Assembly: GCA_035512575.1 (NCBI GenBank)
Contig: DATKDT010000084.1
Location: 16,735-80,734 of the forward strand
DNA length: 64,000 bases
Source of the DNA: JALYRV01 sp035512575
GTDB taxonomy: Bacteria; Acidobacteriota; Vicinamibacteria; Vicinamibacterales; SCN-69-37
Reading direction: 5' to 3'
The notes beneath the pieces were generated by a model. It worked only from the letters and a program-made list of their open reading frames with translations. It was not told the origin of the DNA and ran no database searches. Positions 47,697 through 56,985 of this stretch are shown here, piece by piece; position 1 is the stretch's first letter, and every line of letters begins with the position of its first letter. Both the position numbers and the translations under genes were made by a program.

Positions 47697-49493
47697 TCAG
47701 CGTCGTGGAATGTCCGGCACGCGCGGCAGCTTGAGGTAGGGCAGCCGCACGGCGCGCCCCTGCGAGTCGCGCATGACGCTGTTGTCGACCCGCAGCGCGT
47801 CGGGCGGATGGAAGCCTTCGCTGCCGAGAAGCGACACGTAGTCGTCCTGCTCGACGCCGTCGCCGCTCACGCCCATGCCGCCGATGAGCCGACCGCCGCG
47901 GTACAACGGCACGCTGCCCGGGAACCACACGATGCCGCTTTGATTCAGATAGGCGCGGTTGCCGCCGCGGCTGGGGCCGGGCCCTTCGGTGCACGCGTGC
48001 AGCGTGTCGTAGACATACAGATGGAAGAACGGTCCCGGTGTCGGCGCGTCGCCGTGCAGCGGCCCGGGCAGATCCACGCCAGGCGGAAACAGCGGCTGTC
48101 CGCCGAAGCTGAGCGTGCGCGCCGTGACGGCCCAGCCCTGGCCGGCGGGCGGCTCGGGCTCCCAGCGATAGCGCTCGTGCGGATTCGTCTCGGCGTACTG
48201 CCGGAGCACGTCGTACCCTTCGCGCGTGCTGAAGTAATAGGCGTTGCGCGCCTTCGTCATCGCGACGTCGGAGGAGAACACGGTGCCGTCGGCCATCCGG
48301 TAGAGCGCGAGGATGTCGCCCGCCTCGTCCGAAATGCCGATCGTCATGCGCGCGGGCGAATTGAAGGGCAGCCGGATCATCGCGCGCGTCCGAAGCGACA
48401 CCTCCACGGCCCGCGCGACGATCTGCCGCACGTCCGTTTCTGTCAACCCGCCGGCGCGCGCGCTGGCGCGCGGGCCGACGAGATACCCCTCGGGCGCCTG
48501 CAGGCCGTCGCGCGGCTGGACGACGAAGCGGCCTGACGAGAACAGGCCGGGTGCGGAGCCGGCGGGGCGCGAGCGGAGCGTCCGGCGGATGCAGGGAATG
48601 TTCGCGCAGCCGCCGAAGAACGGCAGCCGGAGACCGTCGATGAAGACCGCGCCGGGCGCGCCGAGCGGCTCCGAGAAATCGAGGCCGCGGCCGGCGCCCG
48701 CCGCCGCCGCGGTCGCGGCATACTCCGCGAACTCCGGCCGCACGCCGGCGACGCCGACGCCGCCCACGACTTTGCCGTCACGGTAGATCGGCATGCCGCC
48801 GGGATTGACCGGCACGGTCGCGGGATGCTGCTGGCCGCTGTCGAGCACATCGGCCTTGCCGGTGGTGATGCCGACCGACTCGACCGGCCGCCCGTCGAGA
48901 TCGAGCATCGGCCCCCCGCGCGCGCATCCGCGCGTGTCGGACGGCTCGCATGGCAGCGGCGCGACGCCCGCGCCGGATCCGAACGCCCCCGCAATCGACG
49001 TCGGCCGCGGGAACGGCGCATTGAAGATCGCATCGCCCGCATCGTCCACCTTGCAGCCGCGGTTGATGTTCTCGACGCCGTAGAGCGCGGCGTTCGGCGT
49101 GTTCCGCACGCCGGGAGGAAAGTGAATGCCGCTGATGAAGCGCACGGTGCGCGACGACAGCGGCGCCTGGTCGTTGGCGAACATCGCCGCCGTTCGCGCC
49201 AGCGACACCGCGATGTCGGGCGTGCGCGCCCCGGCGCCGGGCCGTGCGTACACGCCCACGATACTGCCGGTGCGATCGACGACAGCGGCCGAGAGTGTGT
49301 CGTCGCCAAGTGCCGTGGCCGCAATCAGGAGGACGGCGCTCACGTCCTCACGCGTCAGGATGCTGGCCGGACCGCCCGCGCGGTCCGCGGGCGTGTTCTG
49401 TGACTGCAGGAACGGCGCCTGGAACAGCAGCGCCGCGCCCGCGATGCACAGCGCAAGGCGGCGGCGCGAGCGGGCGTCACCGCGCTGCGTCAA
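47697..49493 (-). CDS. Tandem GlcG/HbpS-domain secreted protein
   Basis: 598 residues. TTG start at 49493, with a hydrophobic signal (LALCIAGAALLFQAPFLQSQ). Two GlcG/HbpS (DUF336) domains: about 45-245 (LTREDVSAVLLIAATALG; PVNPGGMPIYRDGKVVGGVG) and about 370-560 (LTETDVRQIVARAVEVS; GSVPLYRGGRLIGGMGVSGD). Family members bind or degrade heme or sit beside oxidoreductases. Its gene overlaps the upstream cytochrome gene by 17 nt, so a role with heme proteins is plausible. A truncated copy lies at 43627-44636. Confidence 0.85.
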   Translation of the reverse strand: MTQRGDARSRRRLALCIAGAALLFQAPFLQSQNTPADRAGGPASILTREDVSAVLLIAATALGDDTLSAAVVDRTGSIVGVYARPGAGARTPDIAVSLARTAAMFANDQAPLSSRTVRFISGIHFPPGVRNTPNAALYGVENINRGCKVDDAGDAIFNAPFPRPTSIAGAFGSGAGVAPLPCEPSDTRGCARGGPMLDLDGRPVESVGITTGKADVLDSGQQHPATVPVNPGGMPIYRDGKVVGGVGVAGVRPEFAEYAATAAAAGAGRGLDFSEPLGAPGAVFIDGLRLPFFGGCANIPCIRRTLRSRPAGSAPGLFSSGRFVVQPRDGLQAPEGYLVGPRASARAGGLTETDVRQIVARAVEVSLRTRAMIRLPFNSPARMTIGISDEAGDILALYRMADGTVFSSDVAMTKARNAYYFSTREGYDVLRQYAETNPHERYRWEPEPPAGQGWAVTARTLSFGGQPLFPPGVDLPGPLHGDAPTPGPFFHLYVYDTLHACTEGPGPSRGGNRAYLNQSGIVWFPGSVPLYRGGRLIGGMGVSGDGVEQDDYVSLLGSEGFHPPDALRVDNSVMRDSQGRAVRLPYLKLPRVPDIPRR

Positions 49494-50844
49494 GGGCGGC
49501 CTCGAGTTTCTTCACCTGGGCAACGAAGCGGCGCGGATCGTAGCTGCTCGGACTCTGGAACTGCCGGAACAGGTCGTCAAATGCGACGCGGACCTCCGCG
49601 TGGCTGCCGGACGCGGTCGCGGTGTACAGCGTTTCCATGGCCATCGCCGCCTGTTCGGCCGCGCGCTCGCCCTGCGAAGCGATCGCGGCGGCGTCCGAGG
49701 CAATCGAGCGCAGCAGGCGCCGCGCGACGGCGGCATCGGGCCGCGCCGCCACCGCGCGTGCAATCGCGCGATCGAGGATGCCGCGCGCCCGCGCGACGTG
49801 GCCGGCAATGGCGCTGCCGTCGCCGCGGAGGCGACTCGCGTCGCGCTGCAGCGCCGTCATGATCGGGCGCATCTCGTCCGCGGCTTCGGCGTCGAAGGCC
49901 GCCAGGACATGCCGCGCGGTCGTCCATCGCGAGACGTTCAGGGCCGGATTGCCGGGGCGGCGGTTCTCGTAGCCGGCAGCCTGGCGCCAGCTGTCCATGG
50001 CCGGTGTAAGGCTGTGATGGCAGGCGAAACAGTCGAGCTCGCCGTATTCAGGCCACGAGGTGTTCGCGCGGTGGGCGAGCCGATCGAGCGAGTTGCGCAG
50101 GTGCACGAGCTGCCCGACGCTGAAGGACCGCACCGGAGCAAAGGGATCCGCCGGCGTCGCCGGCCGCCAGTGGCGAGGCATCGCGGCGCTGAACGCTTCG
50201 AGGTCGAATACGAGATCCGGATGGCCGGCCGCGATCATCTCGTGGTCGACGAATTTGTCAGCGGTGCCGAGGTGGCAGGTGAGGCACTTCTCGGTACGCT
50301 TCACGACGTCCTTCGTGTCGTACATCCCGAGCTGCACCGACTGTGCGTGCGTCCATCCCCTCGTCGTGTGGGGGCCGAGCCACCGGCTCGCGGGTCCGTG
50401 GCAGGCCTCGCAGCTCACGCCTTCGTTCGCGAACGTACGCGCCTGGCTCGCCGCCGGGGCGTCGAGGCTGTGGCACGCGAGACATTTCGGAGCGGTCTTC
50501 GCGTCGCCGACGCCGAGGATGCGTGCCATCCTGACAGAAACGGCGTTCGATAACACTTCTGTTGCGGCCGCGTGACGATCCTGGGCAATCCAGGTCGTGT
50601 ATTCGGTCTGAAGAATCCCGCTCCCCGCAACCGGGCGAATGGCGCCATGACAGGCGGCGGCTGCGCATGAGCCAGGACCGGTGAAGGCCGCGGCGTCCTG
50701 CACGGGTGCACGCTCGGCGGGCGGGATTCGCCCGGCGGCGGCGTGGGGCCGGGCCTCACGGGCGCGAAGGGAATGGGTGAACGACGCGCTGAAGACGGCC
50801 ACCGCGGCAAGCATCAGCGCTGCGGGCGCGTGACGAATCACCAT
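49477..50844 (-). CDS. Cytochrome c554-like multiheme protein
   Basis: 455 residues with N-terminal signal. Heme motifs: CAAAACH (a CX4CH spacing), CLACH, CEACH, CLTCH, CFACH, so probably five hemes. NEGVSCEACHGPASRWLGPH and GHPDLVFDLEAF are typical of cytochrome c554-related proteins. The C-terminal ~170 residues are helical and free of hemes. Periplasmic electron transfer. Divergent, across 60 nt, from the NuoEF gene, so it may serve the same redox chain. Confidence 0.87.
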   Translation of the reverse strand: MVIRHAPAALMLAAVAVFSASFTHSLRAREARPHAAAGRIPPAERAPVQDAAAFTGPGSCAAAACHGAIRPVAGSGILQTEYTTWIAQDRHAAATEVLSNAVSVRMARILGVGDAKTAPKCLACHSLDAPAASQARTFANEGVSCEACHGPASRWLGPHTTRGWTHAQSVQLGMYDTKDVVKRTEKCLTCHLGTADKFVDHEMIAAGHPDLVFDLEAFSAAMPRHWRPATPADPFAPVRSFSVGQLVHLRNSLDRLAHRANTSWPEYGELDCFACHHSLTPAMDSWRQAAGYENRRPGNPALNVSRWTTARHVLAAFDAEAADEMRPIMTALQRDASRLRGDGSAIAGHVARARGILDRAIARAVAARPDAAVARRLLRSIASDAAAIASQGERAAEQAAMAMETLYTATASGSHAEVRVAFDDLFRQFQSPSSYDPRRFVAQVKKLEAALDAAR

Positions 50845-50904
50845 CGACGCTTCTTATACACCAAGTGCCGCCCTCCGCCCGCCGCCGTGTTATAACTCCA
50901 CCGC

Positions 50905-52602
50905 GTGAACCGGACTGCCACGCATTCGCCCGTTTTCGATGAACTTCGCGCCATCCAGCGGGTTCATGGCTACCTGCCCGAGGGCGCCCTGCGCGCGCTC
51001 GCGGAGCAACTGGACATGCCGCTGTACCGGCTGCAGTCGGTGGCGAGTTTCTACCCCCATTTCTTTCTCACGCCGCCTTCCCGCGCCGAAGTCCGTGTCT
51101 GCGGGGACATGACCTGTCATCGATATGGAGGCGGCCGCCTGCGCGACGCGCTCGCGCGCCGCTTCCAGGGACAGGACGTCAACATTCAGCACGTCTCCTG
51201 TCTCGGGCGATGCGATCTCGCGCCGGCCATCGCCGTCAACGACGTCATCTACGAGAAGGTCGACGACGGGTCGGCCGGGTCGCTGATCCAGACGGCGCTC
51301 GGCGGCCAGCCGCTGCCGGAGCCGCCGCATCCCCCGCATGCGGTCGTGCAGTCCGACCCGTACGGCGCGGGCGAGCAGTACGGCGTGTTGCGGCAGTACG
51401 CCCAGTCGCGCGACTGGACCGGGCTCATCGCGACACTCAAGGAAAGCGGGTTGCGCGGTCTCGGCGGCGCCGGCTTTCCGACCGGCATGAAGTGGGAGAT
51501 CGTCCGCGCGCAGCCGGGCCCCGACAAGTTCATCGTCTGCAACGCCGATGAGAGCGAGCCGGGCACGATCAAGGACCGCTTCATCATGACGCACGCGCCG
51601 CACCTCGTGATCGAGGGCATGATCCTCGGCGCGCTGGTCACCGGTGCGCGCCACGGCATCTTCTACATCCGGCACGAGTACCCGCATCAGGAACACGTCA
51701 TCGAGGAAGAGATCCGCCGATGCTATCGCGAGGGGCTGCTCGGCGACCGCATCCTCGACACCGATCTCGCATTTGATCTCGAGGTGTTCGTAAGCCCCGG
51801 GCTGTACATCTGCGGCGAGGAGAGCGCGCTGCTCGAGGCGATCGAAGGGAAGCGCGCCGAGCCGCGCAACAAGCCGCCGTTTCCGGGACAGCAGGGGCTG
51901 TGGCAGAAGCCGACCGTCATCAACAACGTCGAGACGTTCTTCTTCGTGCCGGTGATTCTCGCGCGCGGCAACGCCTGGCTGCAGACGCAGGGCCGCGACG
52001 GCGCGTCGGGCGTCAAGTTCGTCGGCGTCAGCGGCGACGTGCGGCGCCCCGGCGTCTTCGAAGTGCCGATGGGCACGCCGTATCGCGAGCTCGTCGACGC
52101 GTACGCGGGCGGCGCGCTGCCGGGGCACACCATCAAGGCCTTCGCGCCGTCGGGCCCGGCCGGCGGCTACCTGCCGGCGTCGATGCTCGACCTGCCGCTC
52201 GACTGGGCGGCGATGACGAAGGTCGGCGCCACCGTCGGCTCGGGCGCCATCGTCGTCTGCGACGAGCGCGCGTGCATGCTCGACATGGCGCTCAACGCCG
52301 TCCGCTTCTTCCGCAACGAATCGTGCGGCAAGTGCGTGCCGTGCCGCACCGGATCGCAGAAGCTCGTCGACATGCTGACGGCATGGGCGCAGGGATCGCG
52401 CGGCGCCGACGACCAGGTGCTCTTCGACGAGTTGTCGCACGCGCTGCGCCTCACGTCGATCTGCGGCCTCGGCCAGGTCGTGCCGGTGCCGATTGCGTCG
52501 GTGCTGAAACATTTCGGCGACGAAGTCGAGGCGCACGTGCGCAGCCGCGTCTGCGCCGCGGGCGTCTGTTTCGCGCCGTCGGCCGCAGCGGTGCCGTCAT
52601 GA
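50905..52602 (+). CDS. NuoE-NuoF fusion (NADH dehydrogenase diaphorase subunit)
   Basis: 565 residues. The NuoE-like part (1-150) has the [2Fe-2S] ligands CGDMTC and CLGRC. The NuoF-like part has the NADH/FMN motif GLRGLGGAGFPTGMKW, CNADESEPGT, GLYICGEESALLEAIEG and the 4Fe-4S motif ESCGKCVPCRTG with a later ICGLGQ Cys. It resembles HoxF/NuoEF-type NAD-dependent diaphorases, which take electrons from NADH. Stop and start overlap with the next gene (ATGA). No NuoG catalytic or proton-pumping subunits follow, so this is not complex I. Confidence 0.93.
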   Translation: MNRTATHSPVFDELRAIQRVHGYLPEGALRALAEQLDMPLYRLQSVASFYPHFFLTPPSRAEVRVCGDMTCHRYGGGRLRDALARRFQGQDVNIQHVSCLGRCDLAPAIAVNDVIYEKVDDGSAGSLIQTALGGQPLPEPPHPPHAVVQSDPYGAGEQYGVLRQYAQSRDWTGLIATLKESGLRGLGGAGFPTGMKWEIVRAQPGPDKFIVCNADESEPGTIKDRFIMTHAPHLVIEGMILGALVTGARHGIFYIRHEYPHQEHVIEEEIRRCYREGLLGDRILDTDLAFDLEVFVSPGLYICGEESALLEAIEGKRAEPRNKPPFPGQQGLWQKPTVINNVETFFFVPVILARGNAWLQTQGRDGASGVKFVGVSGDVRRPGVFEVPMGTPYRELVDAYAGGALPGHTIKAFAPSGPAGGYLPASMLDLPLDWAAMTKVGATVGSGAIVVCDERACMLDMALNAVRFFRNESCGKCVPCRTGSQKLVDMLTAWAQGSRGADDQVLFDELSHALRLTSICGLGQVVPVPIASVLKHFGDEVEAHVRSRVCAAGVCFAPSAAAVPS

Positions 52603-54788
52603 GCGACGTCACGCTGACCATCGACGGCCGCGAGGTCACCGTCCCGAAAGGCACCACGATTTTCGACGCCGCGCGGATGAACGGCGTGCCAATCCCCACG
52701 CTCTGCCATCAGCAGAATCAAACACCCGTCGGCGTCTGCCGTGTCTGCGTCGTCGATGTGGGCGCGCGTGTGTATGCGGCGGCATGCATCCGCGAGTGCG
52801 ACCCTGGCATGACCGTGAAGACGGACCTGGAGCCCGTCGTCCAGGCGCGGCGCACGCTCGTCGAGCTGCTGATGTCGGATCATCCGTCGCCGTGCGGCCG
52901 CCAGCAGGCGAGCGGCGACTGCGAGCTCGAGACGATGGCGGCGCAGATGGGTGCCGTGGCGCCTGGAGGCGAGCCGCGGTTTGCGCGGGGGCTCTCGCCT
53001 CGCGGCCGCGACGACTCGTCGCTGAGCATCGCGGTCGATCACGAGTCGTGCATCCTCTGCGATCGCTGTGTACGCGGATGCGACGACGTGAAGCAGAACC
53101 ACGTCATCGGGCGCACCGGCCGCGGCTACACGGCAGGCATCGGGTTCGACCTGAACATGCCGATGGGCAGCTCGACGTGCGTCTCGTGCGGCGAGTGCAT
53201 GGTGTCGTGCCCGACCGGGGCGCTGACCAACAAACGCGTGATTGCGACCGAGCTGGGCGGCGGCGATGGGCTCGAGGCCGAGTGGTTGCTGCAGCTGCCG
53301 GTCTTCAAGGGCGTGTCGGGCACCTTCCTCGAGCTCAATCGCCACGCCATCGTGCGCCGCGAGTTCAACCCCGGCGACGTGATCTGCCGCGAAGGGGAGT
53401 TCGGGTCGACGGCGTTCTACATGCTCGAGGGCACCGTCGACGTGTACATCGGCACGCCGATGGCGCACGTGAAGCAGGAGGACACGCACGAGGGCTGGCT
53501 GTCGCGCATCCGCAGCCGGCTCGCCGACCGCCAGGAGCACACGCGCGCCGAGGAAACCGGCAAGCGCTGGATTCCCATCGACGCGCCGGTGGATCTACCG
53601 TACGACAATCCGATCGCGCAGATCGAGGCCGGCGAGCTGTTCGGCGAGATGACGTGCATGAGTTTTCATCCGCGCTCGGCCACCGTGCGCGCGAAGACGA
53701 AGGTCGTCGTGCTCGAGATGCTGCGGAACGTGCTCGACATCCTGCAGAAGAACAAGACGTTCCGGGCGCAGCTCGATCGCCAGTATCGCCAGCGCGCGCT
53801 CGACACCCACCTGAAGAGCGTGCCCGTCTTTTCGGGCATGCCCGCGGACTTCATCGCGTACCTGCGCGATCGCGTGGAGCTGGTGCGGTATTCGCCCGGC
53901 GATGTGATCGTGCGGCAGGGCGATCCCGCGGACGCCTTCTATCTGGTGCGGCTCGGCTTCGTGAAGGTGTCGGAGAGCCACCCCGGCGGCGATCTGGTGC
54001 TGACCTACACGGGGCGCGGCGGGTATTTCGGCGAGATGGGCCTCCTCGGCGGCGGCGTGCGCACCGCGACCTGCACCGCGCTCGATCACGTGGACGTCGT
54101 GCGCATCACGGGGGAGGATTTCGCGCTGATGCTCGATCGGTTCCCCGACATCCGCGCGAGCCTCGAGCAGGTGGCAGCCGAACGCGCCGCGATGAACCTG
54201 CAGCGCGCCCGCTCGCTCGAGGCGACGCCGCTCGACGATTTCCTGTCGCAGGGGCTGATGGAGGCGCAGAGCCTGCTGCTGCTCGACCTGGAAAAGTGCA
54301 CGCGGTGCGATCAATGCGTCAAGGCGTGCGCCGACGCGCACGACGGCGTCACGCGCCTCGTGCGCGAAGGGCTGCGCTTCGACAAGTACCTGGTCGCGAC
54401 CTCCTGCCGGCAGTGCCGCGATCCGCTCTGCATGGTGGGATGCCCCGTCGGATCGATCCGCCGCCGCAACTCCCTCGAGATCATCATCGAAGACTGGTGC
54501 ATCGGCTGCGGCCTCTGCGCCAACAACTGTCCGTACGGCAACCTGAACATGCATCCGTTCCAGGTGCTCGCGCCCGATACGGCGCAGCCCGGGCGGCAGA
54601 TCGCCACGACGCAGCGCAAGGCGACGGGCTGCGATCTCTGCATGGAGCACGCGGAGCCGAGCTGCGTGTATGCGTGCCCGCACGACGCCGCGCACCGCGT
54701 GGAGCCGCTGCAGTTCTTCGCGTCGGTACAGGGCGTCACGATGGACCGGCGTGAGCCGGCGGCGGGCACCGAAGAAACGAGCAAGTAA
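52599..54788 (+). CDS. Fe-S oxidoreductase with two internal cyclic-nucleotide-binding domains
   Basis: 729 residues. Domains in order: NuoG-like [2Fe-2S] ferredoxin (LCHQQNQTPVGVCRVC) and His/Cys cluster (HPSPCGRQQASGDC), 1-120; two 4Fe-4S motifs (CILCDRCVRGC, CVSCGECMVSCP), 145-210; CNB domain 1, about 228-385, with a ~50-residue insertion (LFGEMTCMSFHPRSATV); CNB domain 2, about 398-515 (YFGEMGLLGGGVRTATC); DmsB-like four-cluster ferredoxin, about 565-710 (CTRCDQCVKAC, CRQCRDPLCMVGCP, CIGCGLCANNCP, CDLCMEH). It would carry electrons from NuoEF toward the membrane under cyclic-nucleotide control. Confidence 0.92.
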   Translation: MSDVTLTIDGREVTVPKGTTIFDAARMNGVPIPTLCHQQNQTPVGVCRVCVVDVGARVYAAACIRECDPGMTVKTDLEPVVQARRTLVELLMSDHPSPCGRQQASGDCELETMAAQMGAVAPGGEPRFARGLSPRGRDDSSLSIAVDHESCILCDRCVRGCDDVKQNHVIGRTGRGYTAGIGFDLNMPMGSSTCVSCGECMVSCPTGALTNKRVIATELGGGDGLEAEWLLQLPVFKGVSGTFLELNRHAIVRREFNPGDVICREGEFGSTAFYMLEGTVDVYIGTPMAHVKQEDTHEGWLSRIRSRLADRQEHTRAEETGKRWIPIDAPVDLPYDNPIAQIEAGELFGEMTCMSFHPRSATVRAKTKVVVLEMLRNVLDILQKNKTFRAQLDRQYRQRALDTHLKSVPVFSGMPADFIAYLRDRVELVRYSPGDVIVRQGDPADAFYLVRLGFVKVSESHPGGDLVLTYTGRGGYFGEMGLLGGGVRTATCTALDHVDVVRITGEDFALMLDRFPDIRASLEQVAAERAAMNLQRARSLEATPLDDFLSQGLMEAQSLLLLDLEKCTRCDQCVKACADAHDGVTRLVREGLRFDKYLVATSCRQCRDPLCMVGCPVGSIRRRNSLEIIIEDWCIGCGLCANNCPYGNLNMHPFQVLAPDTAQPGRQIATTQRKATGCDLCMEHAEPSCVYACPHDAAHRVEPLQFFASVQGVTMDRREPAAGTEETSK

Positions 54789-54793
54789 CGTCC

Positions 54794-55717
54794 GTGTTGA
54801 TCGACCGCACGCATCGCCGCTGGGCCGTCGTGAGCGCCGCGCTGTTCGCGGCGTCGGTCGTGCTCTATGCGATCTATGCGGCGTCGGTAGCCTCACCCGG
54901 CGGCGGCACCGTGCCGGGCTTGGCGTTCGGCGTCGCGGGGTTCGGCATGATGCTCTATGTGGGGCTCCTCGGCGCGCGGAAGACGTTTCCGATCTGGCGC
55001 ATCGGCCGCGCGCAGACGTGGATGCGCGGGCACCTGTGGCTCGGCACGTTGAGCTTTCCGGTGATCCTCCTGCACGCCGGTCTGTCGTTCGGTAACGGGC
55101 TGACGCTCGTGCTGATGTGGCTCTTCCTGTTCGTCATCGTCAGCGGACTGCTCGGCGCGTACCTGCAGCACACCCTGCCGCGCCGCATGCTCCGCGAGGT
55201 GCCGATGGAAACGATCTTCGATCAGATTGGCCACGTGCGCGCGCAGCTGCTCGCCGAGGCCGACACCGTCGTCGCCGACGCGTGCGGCCGGCTGGAGGTG
55301 GAAACGGTTGCGCCGGGCGCTCCGGCGGCGTCGGCGCAGGCGAGGCGTGGCGTGATGGCGAACGAGGCGGCGTCCGCGCTCGCCAGCACGGCGCGCATTG
55401 ACGCCGAGGACTCGGCACCGGTACGGGAGTTCTACGTGCGTGACATGCGCCCGTTCGTCGAAGCGCCGAGCCTGCGGCATCCGCTCGCGGATCGGCCGCA
55501 GTCGGCACGACGGTTCGAGAAGGTGCGCGCACTGGTGCCCCCGAGTTTTCATCCGTCGCTCGCGGATCTCGAGAACATCTGCGAGGAGGAGCGTCAGCTG
55601 ATGGAGCAGGCGCGCCTGCACCGGCTGCTGCATGCGTGGCAGCTCGTGCACGTGCCGGTCTCGATCGCCCTGCTCGTGCTGGCCGGCGTGCACATCGTGA
55701 TGGCGTTGCGGTACTGA
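54794..55717 (+). CDS. Membrane b-type cytochrome-like protein
   Basis: 307 residues. Two helices at the N-terminus, one or two around residues 75-125 (RGHLWLGTLSFPVILLHAG) and one at the C-terminus (LHAWQLVHVPVSIALLVLAG then VHIVMAL). Paired His in RGHLW, LLHAG, RLLHAWQLVH and GVHIV can ligate two b hemes. A ~140-residue soluble loop (about 135-270) lies between helices 4 and 5. Probably the quinone- or heme-level membrane partner linking the Fe-S protein to the periplasmic decaheme. The start is GTG or TTG-type close to the previous stop; spacing 5 nt. Confidence 0.8.
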   Translation: MLIDRTHRRWAVVSAALFAASVVLYAIYAASVASPGGGTVPGLAFGVAGFGMMLYVGLLGARKTFPIWRIGRAQTWMRGHLWLGTLSFPVILLHAGLSFGNGLTLVLMWLFLFVIVSGLLGAYLQHTLPRRMLREVPMETIFDQIGHVRAQLLAEADTVVADACGRLEVETVAPGAPAASAQARRGVMANEAASALASTARIDAEDSAPVREFYVRDMRPFVEAPSLRHPLADRPQSARRFEKVRALVPPSFHPSLADLENICEEERQLMEQARLHRLLHAWQLVHVPVSIALLVLAGVHIVMALRY

Positions 55718-55718
55718 C

Positions 55719-56975
55719 ATGAGGACGAGAAGCGCCAAGACACTGGCGCAGCGCATCGATCTCAACTACTTCAAGCATGCGGGCGGCATGCGGCGGTGGC
55801 GCACGGCCCTGTCGATGCTCGCGCCGCTGGCGGGATTGCTGTGGCTCGGCGGCATGGCCGCCGCCGGAAGCCGCGCGCCGTACAGCAGCGGCCCGGTGTC
55901 GGCGGCGCACGCCTTCATCGAGATGAAGTGCGAGACGTGCCATGTTCGCGACACCTCGTTTCGCGCGCACGTCACCGCGAGCGCCTGCCTCACGTGTCAC
56001 GACGCGCCCGGTCATCCGCCTGGTCTGGACGCGGCGAGCCTGCCCGCGATGCCGGCCTGCGCCGACTGTCACCGCGAACACCAGGGTCGCGGCGCGCTTG
56101 CCCTGACAGACGACACGCAATGCGTGGACTGTCATGCCGACTCGCGCGTCATGCCGGCAGGACGCTTTCCGCAGGACCATCCGGAGTTCGCCGTGATGCG
56201 CGGCGGCGCCACGGACCCAGGCACCCTGAAGTTCAATCACGCGGTGCACGCGAAGGAAGATCTTCGCGGGCCGGACGGCCCTGAAACGCTGGAGTGCGCG
56301 TCGTGCCACAAGCCCAGGATGGCGCGTGCCCCGTCGCGCGGCAGCACCGTGACGGGCCTGATGGCGTCAATCACCTATGAAACGCAGTGCGCGCGCTGCC
56401 ACACCCTCGAGTTCGATCCCCGTCTGGACAAGGCCGCGCCGCATGCGGAGCCGGCGGCCGTCCGCGCGTTCGTCACCGAGTCGCTGCAGGCCTATATCGC
56501 CGCGAATCCTGCCGCCGTCACCGAGCGCGACGTGCCGGCGCGCCGGCTGCCGCTGAACTTCCCGGCCGATCCGGCGCCGCAGCCGCGCAGCGCCGCGGAG
56601 TGGGTGTCGCAGCGTGCCGCTCGCGCCGAGCAGTACCTCTGGACCAAGGGCTGCGCCGACTGTCACAGCGTCAGCGGCGCCGCGGCGCCGGATCGCCTGC
56701 CGCAGATCGCGCCCGTGAAACTGACCACGCGATGGATGCCGAAGGCGCGCTTCGATCACGCCCCGCACCTGATGATGCAGTGCGCGTCGTGCCACACCGC
56801 CGCGCCGTCGAGCCGCGATACCTCCGACGTGCTCATGCCGGCCGTGGCGACCTGCGCCACGTGCCATACGCCGGCGAAGGGCGCCGCATCCCAGTGCGCG
56901 GCGTGCCACGACTACCATGACTGGACGAAAGCCAGTCCGGTGAAACCCCACTTCATGCTGACCGATTTCCAGTAA
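55719..56975 (+). CDS. Membrane-anchored decaheme cytochrome c
   Basis: 418 residues. One N-terminal helix (ALSMLAPLAGLLWLGGMAAA) anchors a periplasmic domain with ten CXXCH motifs: CETCH, CLTCH, CADCH, CVDCH, CASCH, CARCH, CADCH, CASCH, CATCH, CAACH. Extra His residues between motifs (HREHQGR, FNHAVHAKED, FDHAPHLMM) can provide bis-His ligation, as in DmsE- and NapC/cytochrome c3-type folds. It begins one nucleotide after the b-cytochrome gene, completing a four-gene NADH-to-periplasm electron chain. Confidence 0.9.
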   Translation: MRTRSAKTLAQRIDLNYFKHAGGMRRWRTALSMLAPLAGLLWLGGMAAAGSRAPYSSGPVSAAHAFIEMKCETCHVRDTSFRAHVTASACLTCHDAPGHPPGLDAASLPAMPACADCHREHQGRGALALTDDTQCVDCHADSRVMPAGRFPQDHPEFAVMRGGATDPGTLKFNHAVHAKEDLRGPDGPETLECASCHKPRMARAPSRGSTVTGLMASITYETQCARCHTLEFDPRLDKAAPHAEPAAVRAFVTESLQAYIAANPAAVTERDVPARRLPLNFPADPAPQPRSAAEWVSQRAARAEQYLWTKGCADCHSVSGAAAPDRLPQIAPVKLTTRWMPKARFDHAPHLMMQCASCHTAAPSSRDTSDVLMPAVATCATCHTPAKGAASQCAACHDYHDWTKASPVKPHFMLTDFQ

Positions 56976-56985
56976 CCGGAGCGCC

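Noticed and set aside
51900..54788. 962-codon frame starting inside NuoF
   Set aside because: Only the part from the ATG at 52599 is protein-like; the upstream part is out-of-frame NuoF sequence.
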